33,648 bases of DNA from Thermodesulfovibrionales bacterium. GTDB taxonomy: Bacteria > Nitrospirota > Thermodesulfovibrionia > Thermodesulfovibrionales > JdFR-86. The translations under genes and the position numbers were made by a program. The notes below the pieces were generated by a model. The model ran no database searches, was not told the origin of the DNA, and saw only the letters and a list, made by a program, of their open reading frames with translations. Below, piece after piece: positions 1-7,073 of this stretch. Numbering within the stretch: the first letter of the stretch is position 1; each line of letters begins with the position of its first letter. The stretch lies in the NCBI GenBank assembly GCA_030682405.1, contig JAUXOF010000046.1, positions 1 to 33,648 of the forward strand. The letters are read 5' to 3'.

Positions 1-941
1 GCAAACATGCCCATGTGCAGTATCATAGACACAATATCCGTCACCCTTTTCTCTAAGAAATCACCCCTTCCTTCTTTGAAAAGATGCGTTACCTTAGGTA
101 AAGCCACTATACCGAAAGCAATTACCGCATTATCTATAACGCTGAATACCGATAATCCAACCACTAAGTATCCTGCATCTTTTAAGGAACCAAAGTATGT
201 AGCTAAAAAAGGGCCTATAGAAAAAATACCGGTGAGTGCGAGTCCTCCGGGCACTCGGGGGAGGCTGTAATTGAAAAGTTCTTTTAAGTAAGGTTTTATC
301 TCAAGAGATTGTTTGTTCTGAAAGATAGCCTTTAAAGAATAGAATATTAAAGGTAAAGAAGAGCTTAAAAAACATACTCCCATAAGAAATACGATTAAAT
401 CTAATTCTTTAGATATAGCATACTTAAATGTGATAGCCAACGGACCGACTGCTATTACTGCTAATTGCCATAAATTTGCTTTTACCATTTTGCCCAATCC
501 CCTATAATAACTGTATAGGACATTATAAAAAGAATATCCCACAATCATAAAAAGAGTCGCGCCAAAAAGAGAGGCGTAAACATCGTACCGGAAAATCAAA
601 ACTGTCAATCTATCTTTGAATATCAAGCCAAACACAAGGACGATAAAACTTGGGATTACTCCGATAAGAAGGCCGCTTAGAAGATAGCCGTCCCTCTCTG
701 TGTTGTCTTTTGAAATGGCTATAAACCTTGCCAGACCAACCCCGATAGCGAAGGTGGAAAATGGGGATACAACAGCTAAAAAGCGCCTTGCGAGAGAATA
801 TGCGCCGAAGCCGTCGGTTCCAAGCCCCTGAGCGAGAAGCCTCATGACTATAAGGGTCGACAGAATTGTCAGACCGGACGTCACCGTAGTAAGCAGTACG
901 TCTTTTATAAAAGGACTCGGAGCTATTCGCTTTATCTTCAT
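1..941 (-). CDS. Wzx-type polysaccharide flippase, N-terminal part (cut by window edge)
   Basis: The minus-strand frame starting at the ATG at 941-939 stays open to the left edge of the window (313 codons, no stop), so the C-terminus is missing. The translation begins MKIKRIAPSPFIKD and is a string of hydrophobic helices with short charged loops. It includes a conserved-looking N-terminal segment with MRLLAQGLGTDGFGAYSLAR, typical of the polysaccharide biosynthesis / O-antigen flippase (Wzx, MATE-like) family, which moves lipid-linked sugar repeat units across the inner membrane. An AGAGGA ribosome-binding site lies 10 nt before the ATG. It is the last gene visible in the leftward wbp operon, which fits export of the glycan made from the sugar produced upstream. 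Wzx proteins are usually 400-500 aa, so roughly a third is outside. The exact substrate cannot be read from sequence. Confidence 0.85.
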   Translation of the reverse strand, partial: MKIKRIAPSPFIKDVLLTTVTSGLTILSTLIVMRLLAQGLGTDGFGAYSLARRFLAVVSPFSTFAIGVGLARFIAISKDNTERDGYLLSGLLIGVIPSFIVLVFGLIFKDRLTVLIFRYDVYASLFGATLFMIVGYSFYNVLYSYYRGLGKMVKANLWQLAVIAVGPLAITFKYAISKELDLIVFLMGVCFLSSSLPLIFYSLKAIFQNKQSLEIKPYLKELFNYSLPRVPGGLALTGIFSIGPFLATYFGSLKDAGYLVVGLSVFSVIDNAVIAFGIVALPKVTHLFKEGRGDFLEKRVTDIVSMILHMGMF

Positions 942-974
942 CTATACACAGTCCTCTGGAACGCGCCCGGCTGT

Positions 975-1070
975 TTAATCACTCGCCTTCTCAGGCGGCG
1001 CATCCGTAATAACTTCAGCCCCGTCTGAAAGGCTAAACTCCATGTGGTAATTATATGGTTCCTTCCTCAT
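975..1070 (-). CDS. possible 31-aa ORF between sulfatase-like gene and flippase
   Basis: The gap between the sulfatase-fold gene (stop at 1085) and the flippase (start at 941) contains a short minus-strand frame: ATG at 1070, stop TAA at 975-977. It encodes 31 residues that include the stretch EFSLSDGAEVITDAPPEK. An internal in-frame ATG at 1043 would give 22 residues. It starts 14 nt after the preceding stop and ends 33 nt before the next start, so it sits like an operon member. The Shine-Dalgarno is weak. I recognise no family. It may be a real microprotein, a remnant of a larger gene, or chance; the acidic C-terminus and in-operon position are the only support. Confidence 0.25.
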   Translation of the reverse strand: MRKEPYNYHMEFSLSDGAEVITDAPPEKASD

Positions 1071-1084
1071 CACCAAGTGCTATT

Positions 1085-2482
1085 TTACCCCAATCTACCG
1101 AACCGTCTCAGTGAGTTTAAATTAGACGCTGAAGACAGCAGTTCTTTTATTATTTGAGGATCGGTTATCTGATAGTTTTCGTAAAAGGATTTATTGAGGT
1201 CAAAACACTCAACGCCGCTACCGATTTTGACTATTAATTTACGCAATTTAGAATCCACATATGCAATTTGATGATGATAATAATCATGCACACCTAATTG
1301 TTTTACATCCATCTCTCGTTTTACCAAAACTGATAGAGCAAAATCACGTTTCGTAGAAGATACCAGAGAAACAGAACTAACAGGTAGAGGTAGAGGAACA
1401 TTTATGGCTTCTATTATCGTACTGTATAAATCATGGGTTTGGACTAAATTACTGATTTCGCCTTTATGAACACTCCCATAAGGATAATGAATCATCAGCG
1501 GCACATGAGTAACTTCATTGTAAATGGAAAACATATGACCAAAATGGTTGTGCTCTCCTAATGCCTCGCCGTGGTCGCTTGTGATGATGAATAGGGTATT
1601 GTCCAGCATATTTAATTGTTTTAATCCTAAATACATTTTATACAAAATCGAATCGAGGAAAAGAACCTCCTCGTCATACAGACCATTAAATATCTCTAAA
1701 ACATCAGAAGCAAAAGGAGTTTTATAAAAAAGCCCACCATCGGGCTGATTTCTAATCCATTTCGCATGGACAGAGGTAAACCTGTTACGGAATTCCTTCG
1801 GGGGGATATATCTGCCGTGGGTTTCCATAAGGTTCATAAAGATAAAAAAAGGCTCATTACTATTTTTAAACTTCCTTGCACAGTCCAAAAACAGCTTACC
1901 GGTCTTTTTTGTATATGGGGCTGAATATCTCGCTACGCTTTGCCCTAAGGTTCTTCGGTAAAGGATATTTATGAGCTTATTTATTACATGCCTCCAGTGC
2001 TTCTTATCGCTGATGGCATGTCTAAATAAAAATTTAATTTTATCAATATTTCTCTCTGCCGGAGGGATTCCAATTTCATCCGCCAATAAGTAGGATTTAT
2101 CTAATTCGATAAATTCGTCAAACCCCCTCGCAAATCCAAATTTTTTAGATACCAAAAAATTGCTGCTGATTCCGGCAGTCTTATAACCTGCGCCCTTTAA
2201 TACCTCAGGCAGGGAATAAAAATTGTCGCTCAAATGGAAAAACTCAAAATCTCCTCCATGTGTATTATGCTCTGTAGGATATAATCCGGTGAATAACGAA
2301 GCATGTGAAGGTGTTGTCCATGTCGCAGGGGAAAAGCATTTCGTGTAGACAGCAAACCCCTCTTCTTCAACCATTCTCTCAATGCTGGGGGTTGTCTTCC
2401 TGTGATACCCATGAAGGGACATGTGCTTTGCCCCCAGAGTATCGCACACTATTAATACGATATTCGGCAGTTTATTGTTCAT
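1085..2482 (-). CDS. sulfatase-fold (alkaline phosphatase superfamily) enzyme with Thr nucleophile position
   Basis: This 465-aa protein has the sulfatase/phosphoethanolamine-transferase fold. The N-terminal metal-binding strand carries Asp14 (IVLIVCDTLG). The motif WTTPSHASLFTG (55-66) aligns with the sulfatase signature C-x-P-S-R-x-x-x-x-T-G, and a DHGEALGEH segment near residue 300 supplies further metal ligands. In true type I sulfatases the first signature residue is Cys (or Ser) converted to formylglycine; here it is Thr56, with His60 replacing Arg. Thr is the nucleophile in LtaS/EptA-type phosphoglycerol and phosphoethanolamine transferases, so phosphotransfer to the glycan or lipid is at least as likely as sulfate hydrolysis. 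No signal peptide or membrane helix is evident, so it looks cytoplasmic. It lies 9 nt after the PP-loop gene. Family assignment is firm; the reaction is not. Confidence 0.8.
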   Translation of the reverse strand: MNNKLPNIVLIVCDTLGAKHMSLHGYHRKTTPSIERMVEEEGFAVYTKCFSPATWTTPSHASLFTGLYPTEHNTHGGDFEFFHLSDNFYSLPEVLKGAGYKTAGISSNFLVSKKFGFARGFDEFIELDKSYLLADEIGIPPAERNIDKIKFLFRHAISDKKHWRHVINKLINILYRRTLGQSVARYSAPYTKKTGKLFLDCARKFKNSNEPFFIFMNLMETHGRYIPPKEFRNRFTSVHAKWIRNQPDGGLFYKTPFASDVLEIFNGLYDEEVLFLDSILYKMYLGLKQLNMLDNTLFIITSDHGEALGEHNHFGHMFSIYNEVTHVPLMIHYPYGSVHKGEISNLVQTHDLYSTIIEAINVPLPLPVSSVSLVSSTKRDFALSVLVKREMDVKQLGVHDYYHHQIAYVDSKLRKLIVKIGSGVECFDLNKSFYENYQITDPQIIKELLSSASNLNSLRRFGRLG

Positions 2483-2491
2483 CGTAGGGCT

Positions 2492-3178
2492 TCAGAAGTA
2501 TCCCATCTCACGCAAACGCTTCACAACTTTTTCTTTGTCCTCGTCTCTGCCACCTCTTTCGGCGCCTTCAGTGCCGTGCCTTCTCGTGCAGGGCTCGCAA
2601 TCAATAGAGCGATAACCCCTTTTATAAAGCTCGCAATATGGGATGTTGTATTTTTTTATGTATGACCATATATCCATCTCCTTAAAATGCAGTATCGGCT
2701 GTATCCTCATGTGTGGCGGACTATCCCTCAGGGTGAAGAACTCCTCATTAATCCTTGCCTCTTGCTCATCCCACCTCACTGCTGTCAGAAGGGCTTTCAG
2801 CCCATATTCTTTGATAGCGATATTTATTGGAACCGCCTTGAGCAAATAACAGCATTCTGCCTTATCCTTTGCAATCTCTATGGTCTTTAATGCCTCATCG
2901 TTCCTCAGGGTTATGAGCTCAAAATCCCAGTCCACTGCCATCTTATGGATAAATTCTTTTATCTCCTTGAATTCAGCTCCTGTGTCAAGAGTAAAAACCT
3001 TCCACGGAATCTTACCCTCAAATGCAGCCCTGACAAGGTGCAGAAGCGTTGTAGAGTCCTTACCACCGCTGAATGCGATGGCAATATCACCGGCATATTT
3101 TTCCATAGTCTCACGGATTATCTTACTGCTATGCGCTTCCTTGGCTTCTAAAGGCATTGTCATCAGTTTATCATCCAT
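2492..3178 (-). CDS. PP-loop protein of the PAPS/APS reductase-CysD family
   Basis: The 228-aa protein has the adenylate-binding PP-loop SGGKDS at 37-42 and the family segment VFTLDTGAEFKEIKEF (61-76). It then has paired cysteines C109-C110 and a C194-x2-C197 pair, spacing that matches the CC-X80-CxxC [4Fe-4S] arrangement of APS reductases. The middle part (AVRWDEQEAR, then a PILHFKEMDIWSYI segment) also resembles sulfate adenylyltransferase subunit CysD. The catalytic C-terminal ECGxH cysteine motif of PAPS/APS reductases is absent: there is no Cys after 197. It may therefore be a sulfur- or adenylate-handling enzyme rather than a reductase. It starts 21 nt after wbpE and ends 9 nt before the sulfatase-like gene, suggesting a joint role in decorating the glycan. 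The Shine-Dalgarno is weak, so translational coupling is likely. Confidence 0.75.
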   Translation of the reverse strand: MDDKLMTMPLEAKEAHSSKIIRETMEKYAGDIAIAFSGGKDSTTLLHLVRAAFEGKIPWKVFTLDTGAEFKEIKEFIHKMAVDWDFELITLRNDEALKTIEIAKDKAECCYLLKAVPINIAIKEYGLKALLTAVRWDEQEARINEEFFTLRDSPPHMRIQPILHFKEMDIWSYIKKYNIPYCELYKRGYRSIDCEPCTRRHGTEGAERGGRDEDKEKVVKRLREMGYF

Positions 3179-3199
3179 ATTATTTTGCCGCCGCCTTCT

Positions 3200-4351
3200 C
3201 TATTTCTTAAAAAAATCCATTATATTCTCTGCTACATACATCGTGTGCCCTTTCTGTTGAAGCGGCTCTATAGGCAGGTTTAACACCTCATCGGTCGCCT
3301 TTTCAGCCTTTTGGAGACCCCTGTAATTTTTCCACCTTCCTTTGAAAACCTTCATTTTATGAAGCGGCACAGGGTAATACACCATCGTGCTTATGCCTTT
3401 TTCCTTTAGGTATTTCTGGAGCTCGTCCCTTTTCCCGTTTGTCACCCTTATCGTATATTGGTGATAGACGTGATAATGGGGGTCATGGAGCTCCCCGGGA
3501 AGAACGATTCCTTTCACCATAGAAAGCTTCTTGCTATAAGCCTCGGCTATTTTTCTTCTCTTTTCATTAAACTCCTCTATATATTTGAATTTAGCTAAAA
3601 CTACTGCTGCCTGAAGCGTATCGAGACGGGCATTATACCCGATATGGTCAACATTGTACTTGTCTTTACCGCCGTGTTTAAGGAGCATCCTTGCAAGCTC
3701 TGCAACTTCATTGTCAGCGGTCGAGACCATCCCACCGTCGCCAAACCCACCCAGATTCTTTGAGGGGAAGAAGCTAAAGGCTCCGGCAGTTCCTATCGAG
3801 CCGAGCTTCCTGTCCTTCCACATTCCTCCAAATGCCTGTGCCACATCTTCAACCATAAAAAGGTTATATTCCCGAGCGATGTCCGTCATTTCCGTCATAT
3901 CGCAGGCCTGGCCATAAAGGTGCACGGGGATTATGCCTACCACGCGGCCTTCGCCATGCTTTAGATATTCCCTGATTTCCGCCGGGTCGATATTATATGT
4001 ATCAGGGTCTATATCAACGAATACCGGAGTTGCTCCCGCCCTTAGGATGCTGTCGCCGGTGGCGGTGAATGTAAAGGGCGTTGTGATGATTTCATCCGCC
4101 CTGTCAAAATATTCCTTGCCCTTCAGCTTTATTGCCAGCGCCCTCAAAGAAAGAACCAGCGCCTCCGTCCCCGATGAAACGCCTATGCAGTGTTTTACGC
4201 CCAAGTATCCGGCTATTTTGTCTTCCAGCTCTTTTACCTCAGGGCCAAAAATCCACTGCTGGTGTTCGAGGCATTTCCTAATCGCAGAATCTATGTCATC
4301 CTTCATATGCTCATATTCGAGTCTCAGGTCAAGCATGGGGATATCTTTCAT
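3200..4351 (-). CDS. wbpE: PLP-dependent sugar aminotransferase (DegT/DnrJ/EryC1/StrS family), WbpE-like
   Basis: This 383-aa protein is a fold-type I aminotransferase. The PLP-phosphate motif SSGTEAL is at 59-65, the ring-nitrogen Asp at D169 (VEDVAQAFGG), and the Schiff-base lysine K198 lies in SFFPSKNLGGFGDGG. Length is standard for the family. In the wbp pathway WbpE transfers an amino group from glutamate to the 3-keto sugar made by WbpB, giving UDP-GlcNAc(3NH2)A. The gene directly follows the WbpB-WbpD fusion (5 nt between stop and ATG), with the ribosome-binding site AAGGAG inside the end of the upstream gene. The specific substrate is inferred from the complete neighbouring pathway rather than from residues; the enzyme class is certain. 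Confidence 0.9.
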   Translation of the reverse strand: MKDIPMLDLRLEYEHMKDDIDSAIRKCLEHQQWIFGPEVKELEDKIAGYLGVKHCIGVSSGTEALVLSLRALAIKLKGKEYFDRADEIITTPFTFTATGDSILRAGATPVFVDIDPDTYNIDPAEIREYLKHGEGRVVGIIPVHLYGQACDMTEMTDIAREYNLFMVEDVAQAFGGMWKDRKLGSIGTAGAFSFFPSKNLGGFGDGGMVSTADNEVAELARMLLKHGGKDKYNVDHIGYNARLDTLQAAVVLAKFKYIEEFNEKRRKIAEAYSKKLSMVKGIVLPGELHDPHYHVYHQYTIRVTNGKRDELQKYLKEKGISTMVYYPVPLHKMKVFKGRWKNYRGLQKAEKATDEVLNLPIEPLQQKGHTMYVAENIMDFFKK

Positions 4352-4356
4352 TCTAT

Positions 4357-5928
4357 TTAGCTCTCCTTGATAATTATGAGTTTGCCGGCCTCAAGACTAT
4401 ATTCATTGCCGCAATATCTACAGACAGCCTGCTTGCCATTGAACTTTAGTGTCGTTCCACATCTGCACGCCCAGCCTATTTGTTTCGCAGGAACGCCTGC
4501 AACAACCGCATAATCGGCCACATCTGATTTGACAACAGCACCAGCCCCTATAATGGAATATCCGCCGATTGTGTTTCCGCATACGATTGTGGAGTTTGCA
4601 CCTATGGTGGCGCCTTTTTTGACTAATGTAGGGAGAAACTCATGTTTTCGCTCTATGAATGCCCTCGGGTTATAGACATTTGTAAACACACAGGAGGGCC
4701 CGCAGAAAACCTCGTCTTCGAGTTTAACCCCCTTATATATTGATACATTGTTTTGTATCTTGCAGCTGTCGCCTATTGTCACTTCCGGGCCGATTACCAC
4801 ATTTTGCCCTATTATATTATTTCTCCCAATTACAGACTTTTTTAAGATATGTGAAAAGTGCCAGATTTTTGTCTTTTCGCCTATCTGTACCCCCTCGTCT
4901 ATATAAGCGCTCTCATGCGCATAGTAGTCCGGTTTTTTTTGCCCCAGGGGATTTTGTTTTTCGGGAAAGGCCTTCCCTGCCGTTTCAAGCACCCTCAGCA
5001 CTCTAAGTCCTTCGAGTCCATCAGTTCTTGGTTTGCTTCTTTTAGCGACGCACTCCAAGAAGTGCTCAAGTTCCAGCTTGAGCGGCTCACCGCTGTCTAC
5101 TGTTATGACTTGATGTTCAGACTTCTGGGCAACCGGAATCTTACCGGACTGCCACTTTATTTTATGAGGATAGAGGAATAATTTTTCTCTGCTTACATCG
5201 TCAAAAACCGCCATCGCTTTTGAGCCGACTACGACAAGCTTCTGTTCCTTGTACGGGTGGAGCCAGCTCACGAAAATGTGTCCCTTTATTCCGTTTTTGA
5301 ACTCCAGAGCGGTTATGGTGACATCAGCAATCCCGCTGTTTATGTAGTCTCCGCCAAAGGTCGAGATTTTTATGGGGTAATCTCCGACAAGCATCAGGAT
5401 GACGGATATGTCGTGAGGGGCAAAGCTCCAAAGGACGTTTTCCTCCGTCCTAAGTTTCCCGATGTTCAATCTATTGGAATATATGTACTGAATTTTTCCA
5501 AGTTCGCCCGATAATACCATTTCCTTTAGTTTTATAACGGCAGGGTGGTACTGAAGTATATGCCCTACCATCAGAACTCTGCCGTGCTTTTTTGCAAGCC
5601 CTACAAGCTCTTCCCCTTCTCCGGCAGTCAGGGCAAGCGGTTTTTCGACGAATACATCCTTGCCGGCCAGCAAGAACTGCTTTACCACTGCATAATGTGT
5701 GACCGCAGGCGTTGCAACGACGACCGCTCTTATGTCTTTTCTGGCGAGCATTTCCTCTAACGATGTCGTATATTCGATGCCGGGGAACTGTTCTTTTCGC
5801 TCCATGACGGTGTTATAATCGGAATCGCAGGCCATTTTTAAGGAGTTTAACTCGTATAGGTTACGGAGTAGGTTTTTTCCCCAGTAACCAAGACCGACAA
5901 GACCGACAAATTTTTCCCGGTTACTCAC
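4357..5928 (-). CDS. fused sugar-nucleotide 3-dehydrogenase (WbpB-like) and N-acetyltransferase (WbpD-like)
   Basis: This 523-aa protein joins two enzymes. Residues 1 to about 330 are a Gfo/Idh/MocA oxidoreductase: the NAD(H)-binding GLVGLGYWGKN is near the N-terminus and the catalytic-region motif EKPLAL lies around residue 95. Residues from about 335 form a left-handed beta-helix acyltransferase made of hexapeptide repeats (IGEKTKIWHFSHI, VIGRNNIIGQNVVIG). It ends in a CxC...CxxC ribbon (ACRCG, CRYCG) typical of WbpD/WlbB-type enzymes. Together they would oxidise C3 of UDP-GlcNAcA and, after WbpE, acetylate the new 3-amino group. In Pseudomonas these are separate proteins. The start is GTG, overlapping the upstream stop by 4 nt (GTGA). 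Both active regions look intact. Confidence 0.9.
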   Translation of the reverse strand: MSNREKFVGLVGLGYWGKNLLRNLYELNSLKMACDSDYNTVMERKEQFPGIEYTTSLEEMLARKDIRAVVVATPAVTHYAVVKQFLLAGKDVFVEKPLALTAGEGEELVGLAKKHGRVLMVGHILQYHPAVIKLKEMVLSGELGKIQYIYSNRLNIGKLRTEENVLWSFAPHDISVILMLVGDYPIKISTFGGDYINSGIADVTITALEFKNGIKGHIFVSWLHPYKEQKLVVVGSKAMAVFDDVSREKLFLYPHKIKWQSGKIPVAQKSEHQVITVDSGEPLKLELEHFLECVAKRSKPRTDGLEGLRVLRVLETAGKAFPEKQNPLGQKKPDYYAHESAYIDEGVQIGEKTKIWHFSHILKKSVIGRNNIIGQNVVIGPEVTIGDSCKIQNNVSIYKGVKLEDEVFCGPSCVFTNVYNPRAFIERKHEFLPTLVKKGATIGANSTIVCGNTIGGYSIIGAGAVVKSDVADYAVVAGVPAKQIGWACRCGTTLKFNGKQAVCRYCGNEYSLEAGKLIIIKES

Positions 5929-7073
5929 TTATACCTTCCTAAAACACTTATTATCCTCCCGGCGGCTTTCCCATCTCCGTAATAAGCGCTATTTACATCC
6001 GACGGCCTGTGAACTCCCCTGTAATTTTTGTAAAGGATATTCCACCCGCTCTCTACCGTTTCCGTCCATTCCGTCTCATCCCTGAGCGTGATACAGGGCA
6101 CCTTGAGCCAGTAAGACTCTTTCTGCATTCCTCCGGAGTCTGTCAACAAAAGCGAGCTATTCTTGAGCAAAAGCAGCATATCAAAATAACCTATTGGTTC
6201 TATTACTCTAATATTGTCTCCAAGTTTTATCCCGCAACTGTCACATGCCTTTTTTGCTCTGGGGTGCATCGGGAAAACGACTGTTTTGCCGTTAGAGACA
6301 TCATTGACAAAGGCTACTATCTCAGCGAGTCTCTCTGCCCTGTCCGTATTCTCCGCTCTGTGGAGCGTAAAAAGGCAGTAATCACGGGGGGCCAGCATCA
6401 GTTTTTCCAGAATCCTTGACCGCCGCTCTGCGATATCAATAGAATGAAGAAGGACGTCATACATTACATCGCCGACATTTATAATAACCCTGCCATCCCC
6501 ATTCAAGGTAAAAGTCTGATGTGTGGAGGAGTGATTTTCAGGGATAAGTGCGCCGCCGTTCAGCACATTCTTAAAACCCTCACTTACGAGATTCTCGGCT
6601 GAAGTTTTAGAAGGGCAAAATAGAAATGTGGAGACATGGTCCGTCAAGACACGGTTTATTTCCTCGGGCATGCGTTTATTATAGCTTCGGAGGCCTGCCT
6701 CTATATGGGCAATAGGGGTATGGAGCTTTGAAGATGCGAGAGCTCCGCCCAAGGTCGAGTTTGTATCGCCGTATACAACGACAATGTCCGGTTTTTCCTT
6801 TATGAGCACATCCTCTACCTTCTGGATTATTTGCCCTGTTTGTTTTCCGTGCGTCTCCGAACCGACGCCAAGGTGAAAATCGGGCTGTTTGATTCCAAAT
6901 TCATCGAAAAAGATCTTAGACATCTTGTAGTCGTAGTGCTGCCCCGTATGAATAAGTATGTCGTAGAAAGCATTGCCTGAATTTTTGTTATGGTTTTTAA
7001 TTGCTTCTGCAACCGGGAAGTATTTTATGAATTGAGGTCTTGCCCCGATAATATTAGCGATTTTCATACTCAT
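5925..7073 (-). CDS. wbpI: UDP-N-acetylglucosamine 2-epimerase family, WbpI-like
   Basis: This 382-aa protein is of the non-hydrolysing UDP-GlcNAc 2-epimerase family. It has the N-terminal IIGARPQFIKYFPV, HTGQHYDYKMS, VYGDTNSTLGGALASS, HIEAGLRS with MPEEINR, the C-terminal SGGMQKESYWLKVPC and DETEWTE. Within the operon it best fits WbpI, which inverts C2 of UDP-GlcNAc(3NAc)A to the manno form as the last step. WecB, acting on UDP-GlcNAc, is the alternative. A roughly 20-residue insertion around 175-195 (GGALIPENHSSTHQT) makes it longer than Pseudomonas WbpI. It overlaps wbpA by 4 nt (ATGA) and has no strong ribosome-binding site, so coupled translation is likely. Confidence 0.88.
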   Translation of the reverse strand: MSMKIANIIGARPQFIKYFPVAEAIKNHNKNSGNAFYDILIHTGQHYDYKMSKIFFDEFGIKQPDFHLGVGSETHGKQTGQIIQKVEDVLIKEKPDIVVVYGDTNSTLGGALASSKLHTPIAHIEAGLRSYNKRMPEEINRVLTDHVSTFLFCPSKTSAENLVSEGFKNVLNGGALIPENHSSTHQTFTLNGDGRVIINVGDVMYDVLLHSIDIAERRSRILEKLMLAPRDYCLFTLHRAENTDRAERLAEIVAFVNDVSNGKTVVFPMHPRAKKACDSCGIKLGDNIRVIEPIGYFDMLLLLKNSSLLLTDSGGMQKESYWLKVPCITLRDETEWTETVESGWNILYKNYRGVHRPSDVNSAYYGDGKAAGRIISVLGRYK

